NCBI RefSeq assembly: GCF_018829635.1 | Contig: NZ_JAHKKG010000015.1 | Location: 124,001-188,000 of the forward strand | Direction of reading: 5' to 3' | From: Paractinoplanes bogorensis | GTDB taxonomy: Bacteria; Actinomycetota; Actinomycetes; Mycobacteriales; Micromonosporaceae | DNA: 64,000 nucleotides | Part shown: piece by piece, positions 42,124 through 50,999 of the stretch | Layout: each line of letters opens with the position of its first letter | How positions within the stretch are numbered: position 1 is the stretch's first letter | Position numbers and translations under genes: made by a program | Notes under the pieces: generated by a model | Told to the model about the DNA's origin: nothing | What the model saw: the letters and a program-made list of their open reading frames with translations, nothing else | The model's database searches: none

Positions 42124-43178
42124 CTTTGCGGAGGCGGATCCTCCTGTTCGGGGCGGTGCTCCTGATCGGGTCGCTGTTCGTGGGCCGGGCGGCGGAGCTG
42201 CTGCTGTTCTTCTGGCGCGAATTCGGCCCGTCCTGGTGTGTGGCGCCCAGCCCCGAATCCACGTACGTGTGCCGGCAGATCTTCCGCCGCCCGAGCATCC
42301 CGTCGATCCTGGCCGTCCTGATCACGGTCACCCTGTTCCTGGCCGCGTGCTATCCGCTGATGCGCTGGTGCCTGCGCCCGCTGCGCGACCTGGTGCCGGT
42401 GATCGCCAACGTCGGCCCGCAGAATCTGGGGCACCGCCTGCGCCCGACCGCCCACGACGAACTGGCCGCGGTGGGCCGGGCGATCGACGAGATGATGGAC
42501 CGGATCGCGATCGGCTACGAGGCCCAGCGCCGTTTCGCCGCCGACGCCTCGCACGAACTGCGCACCCCCCTGGCCGTGCAACGCACGTTGATCGAGGTCG
42601 GGTTGTCGCGCACGCTCGGCGAGGATCAGCTGGCCCTGCTGGCCGCCCAGCTGCTCGAGACCAACGAGCGCAACGAACGCCTGATCGAGGGTCTGCTGGT
42701 GCTCAGCGAGAGTGACCGGGGCCTTCTTTCCCGTACGCCGCTACGACTCGACCACATCACCGCCGAGGTGCTCGAAGCACACAGTTCCCGCGCGGCCGAC
42801 GCCGGAGTCACCATCACCCGCGAGTTGAGCCCGTTCACCGTGCCGGGCGAGCGTGTGCTGCTGGAACGGCTGGTCACGAACCTCGTGCAGAACGCCCTGA
42901 AATACAACCGCGCCGGCGGAACGATAACGGTGCGCGTCGGTGCTTCGTCTCTCATCATCGAGAACACCGGCGACGACGTGCCCCCGGACGAGGTCGCCGC
43001 GCTGTTCGAGCCGTTCCGCCGGCTCAACGGCCGGCGGATCGACCACAGCGGCGGGGCCGGGCTGGGGTTGGCCATCGCGCGTTCGATCACCCGAGCCCAC
43101 GACGGCATCATCACCGCATCGTCAACCGGCAAGGACGGCCTGCGCGTCGAGGTGTCCTTCCGCTCGCCCCTACCATGA
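42120..43178 (+). CDS. Sensor histidine kinase
   Basis: 352 residues. Two membrane helices (ILLFGAVLLIGSLFVGRAAE and ILAVLITVTLFLAACYPLM) flank a short ~35-residue extracytoplasmic loop that contains two Cys (PSWCVAPSPESTYVCRQ). HAMP follows (residues ~90-140). H-box is FAADASHELRTPL, N-box NLVQNALKYNRAGG, G-boxes GGAGLGLAIARS. It phosphorylates the upstream regulator. The small Cys-containing loop suggests sensing of redox state, metal or envelope stress rather than a large ligand, an inference only. Confidence 0.93.
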   Translation: MTLRRRILLFGAVLLIGSLFVGRAAELLLFFWREFGPSWCVAPSPESTYVCRQIFRRPSIPSILAVLITVTLFLAACYPLMRWCLRPLRDLVPVIANVGPQNLGHRLRPTAHDELAAVGRAIDEMMDRIAIGYEAQRRFAADASHELRTPLAVQRTLIEVGLSRTLGEDQLALLAAQLLETNERNERLIEGLLVLSESDRGLLSRTPLRLDHITAEVLEAHSSRAADAGVTITRELSPFTVPGERVLLERLVTNLVQNALKYNRAGGTITVRVGASSLIIENTGDDVPPDEVAALFEPFRRLNGRRIDHSGGAGLGLAIARSITRAHDGIITASSTGKDGLRVEVSFRSPLP

Positions 43179-43207
43179 GCGTCACGTCAGGCGGTATGTT
43201 GAGCGGT

Positions 43208-43441
43208 ATGCGATCCAAGACGTCCCTGACGCTCGATGAGGGCAGCATCCCTCTGGCCCGTGCCCGCGCCGAAGCCGAGGGGCTCGACGTCGGCCGTTGG
43301 CTCGACCGCGCGATCCGGCACGAGGCGGCCCGAGGCGACGTCGACGTCATCGCCGATTGGGAGTCCTCGCTGCCGGCCGACGACCAGGCCGTCCTCGCCG
43401 CGCTCGATGCGAGCGACCGCCTCGACCCGGACGTCGCGTGA
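43208..43441 (+). CDS. Antitoxin of a MazF-type toxin-antitoxin pair
   Basis: About 77 residues (MRSKTSLTLDEGSIPLARAR...), with the start possibly upstream at 43196 or 43175. A ribbon-helix-helix-like N-terminus is followed by an acidic C-terminus (DWESSLPADDQAVLAALDAS) of the kind that wraps the toxin. It overlaps the toxin gene by four bases (GTGA). It should bind the shared promoter and neutralise the toxin. Confidence 0.72.
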   Translation: MRSKTSLTLDEGSIPLARARAEAEGLDVGRWLDRAIRHEAARGDVDVIADWESSLPADDQAVLAALDASDRLDPDVA

Positions 43442-43740
43442 CCCGAGGCGACGTCTACGAATACACGATCGGTAACACCCGCGCCCGCATCGCGATCGTT
43501 TCCGCCGCGCCATACAACCCGCGCCGGGCCACCTTCGTCGTCATCCTCGGCGCCGACATCCCGACACCACCGTCGCCGTCGCTTGTGTCCGCGGCCCCGG
43601 CCGACCCGGTCCGCGGCACCATCGACGTCACCCGCTTGCGCCCGGTCGTCCCCGACAACGTCGGTGCACGAATTGGCCGGCTGTCCCGGACCACGATGTC
43701 GCGAGTCGACGACGCGTTGCGCAACTACCTGGGGCTCTGA
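43438..43740 (+). CDS. MazF/PemK-like mRNA interferase toxin
   Basis: 100 residues beginning MTRGDVYEYTIGNTRARIAI, with the RGDVY opening of the MazF/CcdB fold. Strands RATFVVILGADI and GTIDVTRLRPVV and a C-terminal helix SRTTMSRVDDALRNYLGL match the family. It presumably cleaves single-stranded RNA when the antitoxin is lost; sequence specificity is unknown. GTG start; the stop is one base from the end of the convergent DUF695 gene. Confidence 0.78.
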   Translation: MTRGDVYEYTIGNTRARIAIVSAAPYNPRRATFVVILGADIPTPPSPSLVSAAPADPVRGTIDVTRLRPVVPDNVGARIGRLSRTTMSRVDDALRNYLGL

Positions 43741-43741
43741 C

Positions 43742-44764
43742 TCACTGCATGAGGTGACGGACCTGCTCGTACGCGGGATCGAGCCGGACATCGGTCGAGG
43801 CGCGCCCCTCCGCCCAGTGCGCCAGGCGTGATTCGATCTCGGCCCGCGCGTTGGTCTGGGCGTCGGCGTAGAAGTGCAGCGTCCGCAGGTTCGCACCGGT
43901 CTCGTGGGCGACCAGGGTGCCGTTGACGCCGATCGCGTGGCTCAGCTCGTCTTCGAACGCCCGCAGCCCGTCCAGCGACCCGTCGACCGGGAGCTGCCCC
44001 GCGTTGCTGTTGAGGTAGGGCAGCCGCACCGCCACATGCAGGTCGAACCGGGGCCAGCGGGCCGGCCGCAACGGAACGGTGACCGTGGCCAGCAGCGGCA
44101 GACCCTTCCGCTCACCCTGCATGACTGCCCACACGTCGTCGCCGCGGCCGGCCATCGTCTCGACGGCCTTGCCCAGTTCGGCCGGGGTACGCGGATCGGC
44201 CGGCTCGGTCCCGCTCCAGCTGATCTCGCCGAGCCAGATCTCCACGGCCTGCTCGCCGACGGCCCAGTCGAGCGTGAGAAACGTGATCTGACCCTGAACC
44301 TGCTCGGGGAGACCGCCGAACGCGGGGTGGTAACAGACGACGTCGATCTGCCGGCTCTGCTCATCGACGGCGATGCCGTACCGGACATGCGCGAGCTCCA
44401 ACTGCCGGCCACCGATCTCGATGGTCGACTCGAAGGTCGACGGGTCGGCCGCCCGCACCGACCGGTACGACCAGATCGCGTCGGCGGGCGGGGCCGCGGC
44501 CAGCCAGCGGGCGGCGACGGCCCGGATCTCGGCCCGCCCGCCCGGGGTGACGGCCAGCGCGTGGGCCGACGTGCCACCCGGGCTGAGCTCCCACTGCAGG
44601 TCGGGGTGGATCGCCGCGACCCGCTCCCCGATGGCGTCGGCGAACTGGGCCACCGTGCCCGCGCCGACCCCGGCCGCCACCTGGTCCCGAACGGCCGACC
44701 ACCACTGCCAGAACTCGGCGATGGTTTCGGCCTCGGGGCGCGCCTTCTTGCGGAAGAGCTTCAT
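43742..44764 (-). CDS. DUF695-like protein
   Basis: 340 residues from MKLFRKKARPEAETIAEFWQ (alternative start 44791). It is a soluble alpha/beta protein with features of DUF695: FWQWWSAVRDQV, DLQWELSPGGTSAHALAVTP, and a C-terminal HETGANLRTLHFYADA segment with ARAEIESRLAHW. No catalytic motif or known reaction. Expressed leftward after the DUF429 gene with a 28-base gap, so they may be co-transcribed. Confidence 0.7.
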   Translation of the reverse strand: MKLFRKKARPEAETIAEFWQWWSAVRDQVAAGVGAGTVAQFADAIGERVAAIHPDLQWELSPGGTSAHALAVTPGGRAEIRAVAARWLAAAPPADAIWSYRSVRAADPSTFESTIEIGGRQLELAHVRYGIAVDEQSRQIDVVCYHPAFGGLPEQVQGQITFLTLDWAVGEQAVEIWLGEISWSGTEPADPRTPAELGKAVETMAGRGDDVWAVMQGERKGLPLLATVTVPLRPARWPRFDLHVAVRLPYLNSNAGQLPVDGSLDGLRAFEDELSHAIGVNGTLVAHETGANLRTLHFYADAQTNARAEIESRLAHWAEGRASTDVRLDPAYEQVRHLMQ

Positions 44765-44792
44765 ATACGCGCAGGTTACGCGCCGTTTCACG

Positions 44793-45488
44793 CTACGGGA
44801 GATCTTTCAGCTCGCCGGTCGGTAGGGCTATCCAGCCCTCGGTGCGGGCGGCCTCCTGCTGGTCGGCGGTGGGGAGCAGGGTGCATCCGATCGCGGCGGC
44901 CCGTGCGGCCAGGGCGGCGATCACCGCGTCGAAGGCGTCGTGGCTGGTGCGGGCGAGTTTCCCGTACGGGCCCAGGTCGAGCCAAGGCGCAGCGGCCAGC
45001 AGGGCGTCGAGCAGCGCGTCGTGGCCGTCGACCTTGTAGCCGCGGTGCGTCAGGCCCCACCGGCGCAGCGACGCGGCCGGGTAGACCTCGACGACGTTGT
45101 GCCCCGGCAGTTGGGCGAGCAGGTTGGCGCAGCGGAAGGCCACGTAGGCGATCCGGTCGGCCGAGACGCTGAGCGGGTTGATGCCCACCTCGGCCCGCAC
45201 CACCTGGTCGGTGACCCGGTAAGCCAGGGTCCGGCGCCAGGACGCGTCGGCGTCGACCGGGCGCCACGTGCCGGCCCGATGCGCGACCACGAAGTCGACG
45301 AACGCCGACGGCCACCCGAGCGGACAGTCCACCCCAGCTTGATCGACCCCACCGATAGCCGCGACGAGCTCATTGTCGGAAACCCCGAGCTGCAATTCCC
45401 GTACGACCGCAGCCCCGCCTGCCCACTCGATCCGCGCCATGGCCGTCCGCTCGTCGGCCGAGGCCAGGTCAACCCCGAGCGTCAGCAC
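44793..45488 (-). CDS. DUF429 family protein (predicted RNase H-like nuclease fold)
   Basis: 231 residues. It opens with LTLGVDLASADERTAMARIE, a beta-strand with Asp as in RNase H-fold enzymes. GVDCPLGWPSAFVDFV and VEVYPAASLRRWGL are the DUF429 hallmarks, and TSHDAFDAVIAALAARA near the C-terminus supplies more acidic residues. Nuclease activity is predicted for the family, not shown. Start is GTG 45488. Confidence 0.8.
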   Translation of the reverse strand: MLTLGVDLASADERTAMARIEWAGGAAVVRELQLGVSDNELVAAIGGVDQAGVDCPLGWPSAFVDFVVAHRAGTWRPVDADASWRRTLAYRVTDQVVRAEVGINPLSVSADRIAYVAFRCANLLAQLPGHNVVEVYPAASLRRWGLTHRGYKVDGHDALLDALLAAAPWLDLGPYGKLARTSHDAFDAVIAALAARAAAIGCTLLPTADQQEAARTEGWIALPTGELKDLP

Positions 45489-45652
45489 CGGTCGCCTCCT
45501 GGCACGCCGAGGCCCCCGGGTCGACGCGTTGCGGCACCATGAATTTTGCGCCGCAGGCCTGGGGATCCGGCACGACGAGCCCGTGCAAATCCTTCTCGGC
45601 GTTGTACGGGCTCGCCTCCAGCTGTTTCCTCACCTGGCGGACGGTAGCAACG

Positions 45653-46744
45653 TCAGTTCTGCAGGCGCCACGTCTGGTTGGACTGGGCCTGGCCGCAGTC
45701 CCAGATGATCAGGGGTGTGCCGTTTGCCGTGCCCCAGGCGTCGGCGTCCAGGCACTTGCCCGAGTTCGGGTTGCGCAGCGTGCCGTTCGTCAACTGCCAT
45801 TTCTGGGCGCCGTTGCCCAGGCACGCCCACTGTTGGACGGGCGTGCCGGCGGTGGTGCGGCCTCCGGCGACATCAAGACATTTTCCCGTACGGGAATTGA
45901 CGAGCGCTCCATTCTGCCAGCTCCAACGGACCTCGGGCCCGCCGTGGCAGTCGTACAGCTGGATGCGCAGGCCGTCGTCGGCGCGGCCGCCGGGGACGTC
46001 GAGGCACCGGTTCGAGCCGGCTCCGACGATCATCTGGTCGCCCCGGCGGTTGCCCATCGCCCACGCCTTCGGGCCCAGTCCCAGGCCGCCGGGGATCGTG
46101 CCGTTGAGGAAGTCGCGGTACCAGCCCAGCCAGTACGGGAGTCCGCCGCTGTTCTGGTTGTAGCCGTGCGCCTCCCCCGAGTGCAGGTCGACCGCGCCGG
46201 GCACGCCGAGCTGCTGGAAGTAGAACTGCTCGCCCAGCTGGTGCAGCATCTCGTGCACCCAGCCGGCCACCGCGTCCTGGTTGTAACCGAGGTCGTCGCG
46301 GGCGTTGACGCTGGTCCAGCCGGTGTTGTGGGGGCCGGGGGCGCCGCTGGAGAAGTACGCGTGGGGGCGGAACGCGTTGTACACGAATACGCCGTCCCAT
46401 TCGCGCGGGTGCACGTACTGGGTCACGTCGTCGGGCACGTTGCCGGGCTCGACCATCAGGCCCTGGTAGCCGATCGACGTCAGGGGGCGGCTGGACACCA
46501 CGACCGAGGTCTGGATGTCGACCGCGTTGCCGGTCAGGTCTTCGACCATTCGTGGAAACGTCGAGAGGAACGCCGTACGGGCGGAATCGATCTGGCCCTG
46601 ATTCAGCGTGGCGGCGAGGCCGGGCACCTGCGAGACCGGCTTGATGATCATGAGAAAGCGCAGGCCGAGCGGGGCCGCGGACGCTGGTGACGGGACAAAG
46701 AGGACAGCGGCGGCGACTATCAACAACGTAAGAAGGCGCCTCAC
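45653..46744 (-). CDS. Secreted zincin-like protein with C-terminal ricin B lectin domain
   Basis: 363 residues. GTG 46744 overlaps the stop of the GH12 gene (GTGA). A signal peptide (RRLLTLLIVAAAVLFVPSP, cleavage after ASA) precedes a ~215-residue catalytic-looking domain with GWVHEMLHQLGEQF. HExxHxxGE is a zinc-metallopeptidase-type motif with a third acidic ligand. Residues ~235-363 are a ricin-type beta-trefoil (GAGSNRCLDVPGGRADDG..., with RWSWQNG, QKWQLTNG, QTWRLQN). It may be a glycan-directed protease. The lectin part is nearly identical in DNA to that of the GH12 gene. Confidence 0.8.
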   Translation of the reverse strand: MRRLLTLLIVAAAVLFVPSPASAAPLGLRFLMIIKPVSQVPGLAATLNQGQIDSARTAFLSTFPRMVEDLTGNAVDIQTSVVVSSRPLTSIGYQGLMVEPGNVPDDVTQYVHPREWDGVFVYNAFRPHAYFSSGAPGPHNTGWTSVNARDDLGYNQDAVAGWVHEMLHQLGEQFYFQQLGVPGAVDLHSGEAHGYNQNSGGLPYWLGWYRDFLNGTIPGGLGLGPKAWAMGNRRGDQMIVGAGSNRCLDVPGGRADDGLRIQLYDCHGGPEVRWSWQNGALVNSRTGKCLDVAGGRTTAGTPVQQWACLGNGAQKWQLTNGTLRNPNSGKCLDADAWGTANGTPLIIWDCGQAQSNQTWRLQN

Positions 46745-47886
46745 GCGAACCGCCAGATCTGGTTGGACTGGGCCGCCCCGCAGTCCCAGATGATCAGCTG
46801 GGTGCCGTTGGCGGTGCCCCAGCCGTCGGCGTCCAGGCACTTGCCCGAGTTCGGGTTGCGCAGCGTGCCGTTCGACTGCTGCACCCACTGCTGGGCCGGC
46901 CCGTTCGGGATGCAGCTCCACAGCCAGACCGCGCTGCCGTTCGCGGTGCCGGCCGCCTGCACGTCCAGACACTTGCCGGACTGCGGGTTGACCAGGGCGT
47001 TCCCGTTGCGCCGCCACTGCTGATTCCAGCCGCCATGACAGTCCCACAGGATGATGTCGTTGCCGTCGGCGGTGCCCCACCCGGCGAGGTCGAGGCACCG
47101 GTTGCTGCCCGCGCCGCGGATGACGGAGCTGCCCGACGAGGTGCCGCCGTTGAGGTTGAACGCGAACTGGTTCACGGCCAGCCCCGCGCCCCCGATCCAC
47201 GGCTCGAACCCGGCCTGCACGCTGGTCATGAACCACGCCGGGTTGATCTGCCCACGGCCGACGGCGTCGTTGGTGAACGCCTTCACGCTGAAGTTGTTCA
47301 TCGTGTTGGCGGGCGTCGTCCGGACGTACGAGATGACGTTCCACCCGATGTTGCCGATCCAGACGTCCCAGGTGCCGCCCTCGAGGTTGACCGAGCCGAC
47401 GCGCGAGCCGATCGGTTGCGGCCGCCCGCGGTGGTTGGTCCAGATCATCAGCTCGGCGCCGTAGTTCTGGCCGGGCGGGTTGGCCGACGCGTCGAACCAC
47501 AGGTCGAACGCGGCGTCCCACTCCCCCGAGTCGGGTGTCGAGATGTTGAAGGTGGCGCGGGGATCACCGAAGTCCCGTACGCGCACCGGCAGCCCACTGC
47601 CCGACGTGCAGTTGCCGTAGTGGCAGCCGGCGTAGATCGACGGATACGACGCGGGCGGCCCGTTGGTGGCGTTGTTGTGGTCGGCCCGGGTCACCCGGAA
47701 GCCGGCGCCGTCGACGCTGATGCACTGGGCGGTGCTCGCGCCCCACCGGTTGTTCTGCACGATGTAGCGGCCGCCCTCGACGGTCACGGTCCCGTACTGC
47801 TCGCAGGTCTCGGTCGCGGCCTGGGCCGGCGCGGCGCCGACGAGCACCCCGGCGGCGACCAGCAGCCCGACTAGAAATGTACGCAT
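46741..47886 (-). CDS. Secreted GH12 endoglucanase with ricin B lectin domain
   Basis: 381 residues. Signal peptide MRTFLVGLLVAAGVLVGAAP, cleavage near AQA. The GH12 domain (~28-250) shows YIVQNNRWGASTAQCISV, catalytic Glu in YGAELMIWTNHRG and second Glu in VQAGFEPWIGG. A ricin beta-trefoil (~255-381) with three QxW repeats follows. It should hydrolyse beta-1,4 or mixed-link glucans or xyloglucan, with the lectin aiding polymer binding. An in-frame ATG at 47913 is an alternative start. It is the first of a two-gene leftward unit and divergent from the sialidase-fold gene. Confidence 0.9.
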   Translation of the reverse strand: MRTFLVGLLVAAGVLVGAAPAQAATETCEQYGTVTVEGGRYIVQNNRWGASTAQCISVDGAGFRVTRADHNNATNGPPASYPSIYAGCHYGNCTSGSGLPVRVRDFGDPRATFNISTPDSGEWDAAFDLWFDASANPPGQNYGAELMIWTNHRGRPQPIGSRVGSVNLEGGTWDVWIGNIGWNVISYVRTTPANTMNNFSVKAFTNDAVGRGQINPAWFMTSVQAGFEPWIGGAGLAVNQFAFNLNGGTSSGSSVIRGAGSNRCLDLAGWGTADGNDIILWDCHGGWNQQWRRNGNALVNPQSGKCLDVQAAGTANGSAVWLWSCIPNGPAQQWVQQSNGTLRNPNSGKCLDADGWGTANGTQLIIWDCGAAQSNQIWRFA

Positions 47887-47974
47887 CGTCGCAGCGTGTA
47901 ACACCCTGTACATAGATGCCTATCAGTTTCGAAACAAATGGACACGCTCCCACGACGATGCCGACGATCGCGGC

Positions 47975-49540
47975 ATGAGAGCTTTCCTGCTCGTCCTGGC
48001 GCTGATCCTCACGCCCGCAGCAGCGCCCGCAACACCCGCAGTGGCAGCGCCCGCAGTCGCAGCACCCGCAGTGGCGGCCGCAGCGCCGGCCGAGGCGGCC
48101 GCAGCGCCGCCGGTAACGGCCGCGGCTGCTCCGGTCGGCAGCGACACCGCCATGTATCCGCGAGTCGTCCGGCTGGCCGACGGGCGGGCGCTGCTCTCGG
48201 TCACCCAGTTCCCGCCCGGCGGCCCGGTCGGCGGCATCTACGAGAACAGCGGCAACGGCTTCCAGCGCGTCGGCACGGTCGCCGACCCCGAGGCCCGCGC
48301 CGGACTGTGCTGCGCGACCTTGTTCGTTCTGCCGCGGGCGATCGGCGGCATGCCCGCGGGCACCGTGCTGTGGGCGGGCAGCGTCGGACAGGACGGCGGA
48401 TCCGGGCGCCGGATGGCGATCCGGGTCTGGGCCAGCAACGACGCCGGCCGGAACTGGCGTTTCCTGTCCACGGTCGCGCGTTCGGACAACGCCGGTGGGC
48501 TGTGGGAGCCGGAGTTCTTCGTGGACGCGTACGGGCGCCTGGTGGTGCATTTCGCCGACGAGAGTCAGCCCGGACGCAGTCAGGTGCTCGTGCAGGCCAT
48601 CTCGAACGACGGGGTGGGCTGGTCGGCCCGCACGCCGATCGTCACCGGACCGCAGGCGGGACATCGGCCGGGCATGCCCGCGGTGCGCCGGCTGGCCGAC
48701 GGGCGCTACCTGCTCGCGTACGAGATCTGCGGCTTCGGCGGACAGTACGACTGCGCGGTCCGCTCCCGGCTCTCCGGCGACGGGGTGAGCTGGGGTGATC
48801 CGGCCCGGCTGGACCCGCTGGTGCAGACGCAGGATGGCCGCTACCTGACCGCGACGCCCACTCTGGCCGTGACGTCGACTGCGCGTGTGTTGCTCATCGG
48901 TCAGCGGGTGCGCAACGCCGACGGTACAGACGCGGCGGTCAACGGTCGGGCGATGTTCTCGGGCGACGGCACCGGACCCTGGACGGCCATCCCGGCGCCG
49001 GTGGCCGTCCCGGGTGCGCGGTCGGTGGTCTGCCCGAACTACAGCCCGTCGCTGGCCCCGAGCCTGGACGGCAACACGGTGCTGCAAGTGAGCACCGACG
49101 ACACCGGGGCGGGCTGCCGGGCGTACGGGGAAGAAGGTCTGTTGCCCCCGATGAGCGAACGCACCGGCCGTTTCGGCGCGATCGGCGGAACCTGCGTCGA
49201 CGTGGCGGCGGGCGGCGGTTTCAACGGGGCGGCCGTGCAGCTGTGGTCGTGCAACAACGCGCCGGTGCAACGGTGGACGCTGCGGACCGACGGCTCGATC
49301 GGCGCGATGGGACGCTGCCTCGACGTGCCGGGTGCGGCCACCGCGGGCGGCACGAAGATCCAGATCTGGGACTGCAACGGCACCCCGGCTCAGCAGTGGC
49401 TGCGGCGCACGAACGGTTCGCTGCTCAACCCGAACTCCGGCCGCTGCCTCGACTCGCCCGGCGGCGCGATCGCCAACGGGACACGGTTGCAGCTCTGGGA
49501 CTGCAACGGACTTCCACCCCAGAGTTTCCCGTACGCCTGA
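47975..49540 (+). CDS. Secreted sialidase-fold glycosidase with ricin B lectin domain
   Basis: 521 residues. Signal peptide (MRAFLLVLALILTPAAAPAT) and an Ala/Pro repeat linker (AAPAVAAPAV) lead to a beta-propeller with MYPRVVRLADGRALLSVTQF and an Asp-box SNDAGRNWRF (~residue 155), GLWEPEFFVD, RPGMPAVRRLADGRYLL and SLSPSLAPSLDGNT-like blades (~60-390). This is the fold of GH33/GH93 enzymes. GH93-type exo-arabinanase is as likely as sialidase. The C-terminus (~400-521) is a ricin trefoil (GGTCVDVAAGGGFNGAAVQL). Confidence 0.78.
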   Translation: MRAFLLVLALILTPAAAPATPAVAAPAVAAPAVAAAAPAEAAAAPPVTAAAAPVGSDTAMYPRVVRLADGRALLSVTQFPPGGPVGGIYENSGNGFQRVGTVADPEARAGLCCATLFVLPRAIGGMPAGTVLWAGSVGQDGGSGRRMAIRVWASNDAGRNWRFLSTVARSDNAGGLWEPEFFVDAYGRLVVHFADESQPGRSQVLVQAISNDGVGWSARTPIVTGPQAGHRPGMPAVRRLADGRYLLAYEICGFGGQYDCAVRSRLSGDGVSWGDPARLDPLVQTQDGRYLTATPTLAVTSTARVLLIGQRVRNADGTDAAVNGRAMFSGDGTGPWTAIPAPVAVPGARSVVCPNYSPSLAPSLDGNTVLQVSTDDTGAGCRAYGEEGLLPPMSERTGRFGAIGGTCVDVAAGGGFNGAAVQLWSCNNAPVQRWTLRTDGSIGAMGRCLDVPGAATAGGTKIQIWDCNGTPAQQWLRRTNGSLLNPNSGRCLDSPGGAIANGTRLQLWDCNGLPPQSFPYA

Positions 49541-49577
49541 GCTCAGGTCGGCGGCCCTGGTGCCGATAGGGGCCGTC

Positions 49578-50999
49578 ATGGGGAGACACGCCAGCGCATC
49601 GGGCCTGGTGGCGCTGGCCGCCGCGCTCTGGTTCGGCGTCAACCTGGTGCATCCGGCCGGTCCGTCGCTGCTGCTCTGGGCGCCGACGGTGATCGCCGGC
49701 GCCCTGCTCGCGGGGGCGCTGCGGCACACCTCGCGTGCCGCCGACCTCCCCCGGCCGACGCGGGACTTCTGGCGGCGACTGTCCTACGCGGCGGTCGCCG
49801 CCACCCTCGGGCTGGCCGCACAGGGCTACGACGTGTGGCGCCACCCCGAGTCGACCGCGCCGCACACCCCACCCCTGCTCATCGCGGGTGCGGGCGTCGC
49901 GCAACTGTTCATCGTGTACGCCCTCCTCCGGCTCCCGATCGGCGATCGGCGCCCCGGCACCCTGCTGCGGCTGCTGCTCGACGCGGGCACGGTCATGCTC
50001 GCCGCAGCAGTGTTCCTGTGGCACTTCCAGATGCGGCACCTGCCCAGCGCGACCGCCTCACTGGTGCTCACCGTCACCGGCATGATCGCGGTGTTCTCGG
50101 TGATGAAGGTGGTGCTTTCGGGTCAGCGCTACATCGACCGCACGTCGTTGCGGATGCTGGCCGCGGCGGTGTTCGTGGGCACGCTCGCGCCCATCGCCCA
50201 GCCCCTGATCACCGAACCGCACCTGTTCGCTTCGATGGTCGGCAACCCGGCCTGCTTCTTCGTCGCCGCCCTGGCCGCGGGGCGGCAGCTCTTAAGAAAA
50301 CGGGCCGCCGCGAATCGCCCGGACCGCCCGTTCAGCCTGGCCCCGTACGTGGCCGTACTCGCCGTCCAGGCCCTGCTCGTGACCGAGGCGGCGGCCGGCG
50401 GGCTGGACAACGACGTGGCCATGGTGGTCGGGGCGGCCCTGGTGACCGCGCTGGTCGCCGTACGCCAACTGACCGCCCTGATCGACAACGGCCGCCTGGT
50501 CCGCCGGTTGGACCACAGCGCCACCCACGACGCGCTGACCGGCCTGCCCAACCGGGTGCTGTTCCAGCGCCGGCTCGACGCCCAGCTCGACGGCCCGGTC
50601 GCGGTGGCGCTGCTCGACCTGGACGGCTTCAAACAGGTCAACGACACCCTCGGCCACGACGCCGGCGACCAGCTGCTCATCACGGTGAGCCGCCGCTTGT
50701 CCGACTGCGCCCGCGACGGCGACACGGTGGCCCGCCTGGGCGGCGACGAGTTCGTCGTCATCCTCCCCGGTCCGGACGCCGACGAGGTGGTCGGGCGGAT
50801 GATGGCCGCCCTGTCCGAGCCGATCGAGGTGGCCGGCCACCCGCTGGCGATCGGCGCAAGCTTCGGCATAGCCCACGGAACCGGCGATCTGCTGCGTCGG
50901 GCCGACATCGCCATGTACGCCGCCAAGGCCCAGCCGGGCAGCGCCATCGTCCATTACGAACCCGGCATGGCTGCGCACCGCCTCAATCCAGTGACATGA
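49578..50999 (+). CDS. Membrane-bound GGDEF diguanylate cyclase
   Basis: 473 residues. About nine hydrophobic helices fill residues 1-300, with no recognised sensory domain. The C-terminal GGDEF domain (~310-460) has DALTGLPNRVLF, ALLDLDGFKQVNDTLGHDAG and an intact active-site ARLGGDEFVVILPG. It should synthesise cyclic di-GMP, which controls development in actinobacteria. No inhibitory RxxD is obvious. ATG 49578 follows GATAGGGG. It converges with the next gene, overlapping 17 bases. Confidence 0.92.
   Translation: MGRHASASGLVALAAALWFGVNLVHPAGPSLLLWAPTVIAGALLAGALRHTSRAADLPRPTRDFWRRLSYAAVAATLGLAAQGYDVWRHPESTAPHTPPLLIAGAGVAQLFIVYALLRLPIGDRRPGTLLRLLLDAGTVMLAAAVFLWHFQMRHLPSATASLVLTVTGMIAVFSVMKVVLSGQRYIDRTSLRMLAAAVFVGTLAPIAQPLITEPHLFASMVGNPACFFVAALAAGRQLLRKRAAANRPDRPFSLAPYVAVLAVQALLVTEAAAGGLDNDVAMVVGAALVTALVAVRQLTALIDNGRLVRRLDHSATHDALTGLPNRVLFQRRLDAQLDGPVAVALLDLDGFKQVNDTLGHDAGDQLLITVSRRLSDCARDGDTVARLGGDEFVVILPGPDADEVVGRMMAALSEPIEVAGHPLAIGASFGIAHGTGDLLRRADIAMYAAKAQPGSAIVHYEPGMAAHRLNPVT

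Noticed and set aside
47564-49729. 721-codon leftward frame opposite the sialidase-fold gene
   Set aside because: Low similarity to any protein; its right part is antisense and its left part runs out of frame through the GH12 gene.
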